From positions 13,888,001 to 13,952,000 of the forward strand of contig NC_088786.1 in the NCBI RefSeq assembly GCF_949628265.1: a DNA stretch of 64,000 nt, written 5' to 3'. A program made the position numbers and the translations under genes. The notes under the pieces were generated by a model. It was not told where the DNA came from, ran no database searches, and worked only from the letters and a program-made list of their open reading frames with translations. Positions 60,879 to 64,000 of the stretch are shown here, piece after piece (within the stretch, counting starts at the first letter, position 1; each line of letters starts with the position of its first letter). This DNA is from Cloeon dipterum (taxonomy: Eukaryota > Arthropoda > Insecta > Ephemeroptera > Baetidae).

Positions 60879-61121
60879 ATGTTTATGCATTTCTCTCGAA
60901 TGTGTGCTGTGTACGAGGCAGGATTTATGGCGATTGCTATCGTCGCCGTATTTGCCCTAATCACACTCCAAATAATCAGTCTTTTTTCGGATCCAATTTT
61001 CGGAATCAGCTGCCGACCGACTTCATTGTACGCAGCGCGCGTCTGTGCTGTGATTTATCTTTTTTTGCTGCCTTTTCCACCCAAATTCACGCTTTCATCA
61101 CCCCGGCCACGCGGAAAATAA
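60879..61121 (+). CDS. Candidate small membrane protein ORF, 80 aa
   Basis: An ATG at 60879 opens 80 codons with two hydrophobic stretches (GFMAIAIVAVFALITLQII and RVCAVIYLFLLPF) ending at TAA, where an AATAAA overlaps. There is no signal or family match. Pyrimidine-rich non-coding DNA often mimics membrane segments, so this is weak. Confidence 0.15.
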   Translation: MFMHFSRMCAVYEAGFMAIAIVAVFALITLQIISLFSDPIFGISCRPTSLYAARVCAVIYLFLLPFPPKFTLSSPRPRGK

Positions 61122-61668
<547 letters not shown>

Positions 61669-62791
61669 GGTGACTTTTACATCATCCCGATATAATATTA
61701 ACAATAATGCCACGGCGCAAAGCTTCGCGCGATCGCTTCGTGCTCGCGGTGTTAAATTAAAAAGTATAGTGTAAATCCACGCAAGGGAAAATTGGAAACG
61801 CGTATATGAAATATTCAGAGCGGATGAGTCAACCCTGGAGCCTTTGTGTGCGAGAGAGTATGTATGTGTCTGCAGACGTGAGAGCACCTGGATCCTGTTG
61901 CGGCTCAAGACGAGGAAAATAGCCAAACGCCACCTGAAAATGTGATACAAAGAGAGAAACACTTTTGCACGCTGAGTGCAACGAACTTATACTTTATAAT
62001 TCAGTTGTTTCAGAGTTTAGATGAAACGGATGGTCGGACCTTTTTCAAATTTCACGTAATTTTGAATTTATAAAATTCAATTATCGTTAATACGCTTTTT
62101 TATGTAAATAGGTATGGGTTGAGCGAGCTTGTTAATTTTTAATCAAATTAGTTTTCAAATTTTTGTGTAATGAAAAATGTTTTAAAACACTACTTTTCAT
62201 GCATTATTGATATGCTCTAAATTTCTTAACGGTTAATGATTAAGTAATTAAAATAATAAATTTACTTATTACCATGATATTGAATTATTAATTAAAAAAT
62301 TGTAATTTATATGTGCGTTAAAGATTACGAGTTTTCCCTTTTTTAACCAATTCATAGGCATCTATTCTATTCTATTGTGTGCTTATCCACGCAACAGCCG
62401 TCACTGCGCGGCGTTGATCTGTTTGCCAATTATTTGCCTCTCAGCAGATTGATATTGCGTCGGACAATGCGGACGGAAAGCGTTTTTGCTGGTGTTGTGT
62501 TTGCCTGAAATATTACCGCAGACGCAGAGCCACGAGAGGCAGGCCGGAATAACTTTTCAAAAGCAGAAATCCTCCTCATCAAATAGAGATTTTCCGCATG
62601 GTCAAGTTTTGATATGTCCAGCAAACAGCGGCGGCCGCTTGATGTGTGTAATGCAGGAAAAGCTCTCCTCTCTTCTTTCTTATTTTCTCTCTTTCTCGCC
62701 AAGCAGCAAACTCAGCTCAATCTTATTTTAAATGGCTTACAAACTTTTATCTGCGTATTTTCAAGCCTGGCTGCCTTATTTGATTCATTTT

Positions 62792-62809
62792 TGCTGCTGC
62801 TGCTGCTGC
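62792..62809 (+). repeat. (TGC)6 microsatellite
   Basis: Six perfect units. Confidence 0.9.
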
Positions 62810-63784
62810 CAGTGCCGGACAAAGTGGAGTGGCTCGATTTATGGCTTGGATCTTTCTGCGCAGCTTTCAGCTTAGCTCGGGGAAAAAGAGGAACGCCGCA
62901 CTCTTCGACCATCGTATTTAAAATGAGAGAAATTTATTGCATTTCCAATAAAAGTACCTAACTACAGCGAAAGGTTTTTCTGCTCTTTTTAACTCTAAAC
63001 ATAATGTCTTCTTCTTTCCCACTGATCTCTCCCAAAAGTGGATGAAAATGAAATTAAAATCATATGTATAAAATAGCAAGTTATAAGTCCTGGTAATGTT
63101 TTCCAATCAACTTTTATAGTTTTTCTTTGTTCACAAATAAATTAAAAAACTCAAACAAACGTCTAAATTGTTTGTGTAACATTCCATTAAATCTTGCTCT
63201 TTGTCCTTCTCATTTGAGTGTGTTTTTGATTGAAGTGGCGTGAAACCTGCGGTTCAAACTTATTTCGAGAGAAAGAAAAAGGAAACTCAGTATATTTGAC
63301 TGGGTTTGTGCACTGCAGAGAATGTTCAAGTGGCGCGTTTGATGCGATTTGCCGCAAATCTGCGCTGACCCCTCGAGATACAAAAGCGTCATCCGTTTCT
63401 TCCCTGCGTTTTGATTAACAAAACCCGAGGCACAAGTGCAGTCGGCCGAGCGACGAGGGGTCATCGTGGCTTTTATGGGGCTGCAAATCCTTCCTGCTTG
63501 GACCCCAAACGAACGCATCATCTTGAGTACCGGGCGCAGTCCTCCGAGAATATGTGCATAATATGTTGATCCTTCAATTACCATGGATGCGACACTTTCC
63601 GAAATCCACTCAGGTGGCACTCGAGCTGAATAAGTGACGGGACAACAAATCAATAATAAGTCGACTGGAATAATCAGTTGCAGTGGAGCAAATAAGGCCA
63701 GCAGTGGTGTGCGTGCTCTCTGCAAAAGCTGATCGATTTTTTAACTGGCAGGTGGCCTGATGGAGATTCTATTTAAATAGGGTT

Positions 63785-63833
63785 CCTTTCATGTTTTTAA
63801 ACCTTTCAAAAACCTTTCATGTTTTTACAAAAA
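63785..63833 (+). repeat. 28-base tandem duplication
   Basis: CCTTTCATGTTTTTA begins at 63785 and again at 63813, with similar A-rich continuation, a recent tandem duplication. Confidence 0.75.
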
Positions 63834-64000
63834 ATTCATATCGAACTTGCGTCATTTTAGCCAATTTCCATGCTAAAAATATAATCTGATTGAAAGCCCC
63901 GATTATATGCGGCCTCTTTTGTTCACAAGTACAAGTTTGATTACCATCCCTGCTATTATAGAAAATGTTAACGAAATCCCTCCCTCTAATTTACCGGCCA

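Noticed and set aside
63210-63725. 171-codon minus-strand open frame
   Set aside because: It begins at a non-ATG codon. The middle is somewhat protein-like, but no domain or complete exon structure could be fixed.

Overview
This window looks like nuclear DNA from an insect or another arthropod. It is AT-rich and gene-poor, with spliceosomal introns, tRNA genes with internal pol III promoters, long (CT)n and (AT)n microsatellites and transposon relics. Protein families point the same way: a Methuselah-type ectodomain, an adhesion-type GPCR with a GPS motif, and a Ty3/gypsy pol relic. No bacterial-style operon, replication origin or CRISPR array is visible. The exact species cannot be read from the sequence.

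Layout. Bases 1-5,700 are mostly non-coding, with one copy of a dispersed repeat, a GC-rich block ending in an A-run, and two weak minus-strand coding candidates. A compact three-exon gene at 5756-6606 encodes a secreted Methuselah-like ectodomain with a Thr-rich tail and no membrane segment. Two further small plus-strand models follow: a tentative cysteine-containing exon pair (9663-9842 and 11085-11320) and a better-supported two-exon, four-cysteine protein (11731-12466). From 12.5 to 18 kb there is little besides short exon candidates and repeats. A decayed gypsy fragment at 18780-19572 is bracketed by 86-bp inverted copies of part of its own reverse-transcriptase region.

The best gene is on the minus strand at 22239-24804. 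It is a three-exon adhesion GPCR with signal peptide, long ectodomain, GAIN/GPS with an intact HLT cleavage tripeptide, and a 7TM domain. As given, exon 2 carries a one-base frameshift at a T-run (23581-23584), so the deposited sequence would stop before the membrane domain. Two tRNA-Thr pairs (CGT and UGT anticodons, all minus strand) lie at 27.5-28.0 kb and 32.8-33.1 kb. They are copies of one duplicated unit, and a 655-bp near-perfect fold-back element (28422-29076) sits between them.

From 33 kb to the end no complete protein gene could be built. The DNA alternates between AT-rich stretches and GC-richer blocks of roughly 0.5-1 kb, with large (CT)n tracts at 44.1, 56.0 and 61.6 kb, an (AT)n tract at 46.2 kb and a very GC-rich spike at about 60.72-60.80 kb. 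Several short open stretches with good splice signals (for example 37221-37427 plus, 39191-39287 minus and 42796-42918 minus) suggest the window may lie inside long introns of genes extending beyond it. That is inference. The two receptor-type genes are not obviously partners, but the ectodomain-only Methuselah-like protein is the most unusual product here because it has the shape of a soluble receptor fragment.
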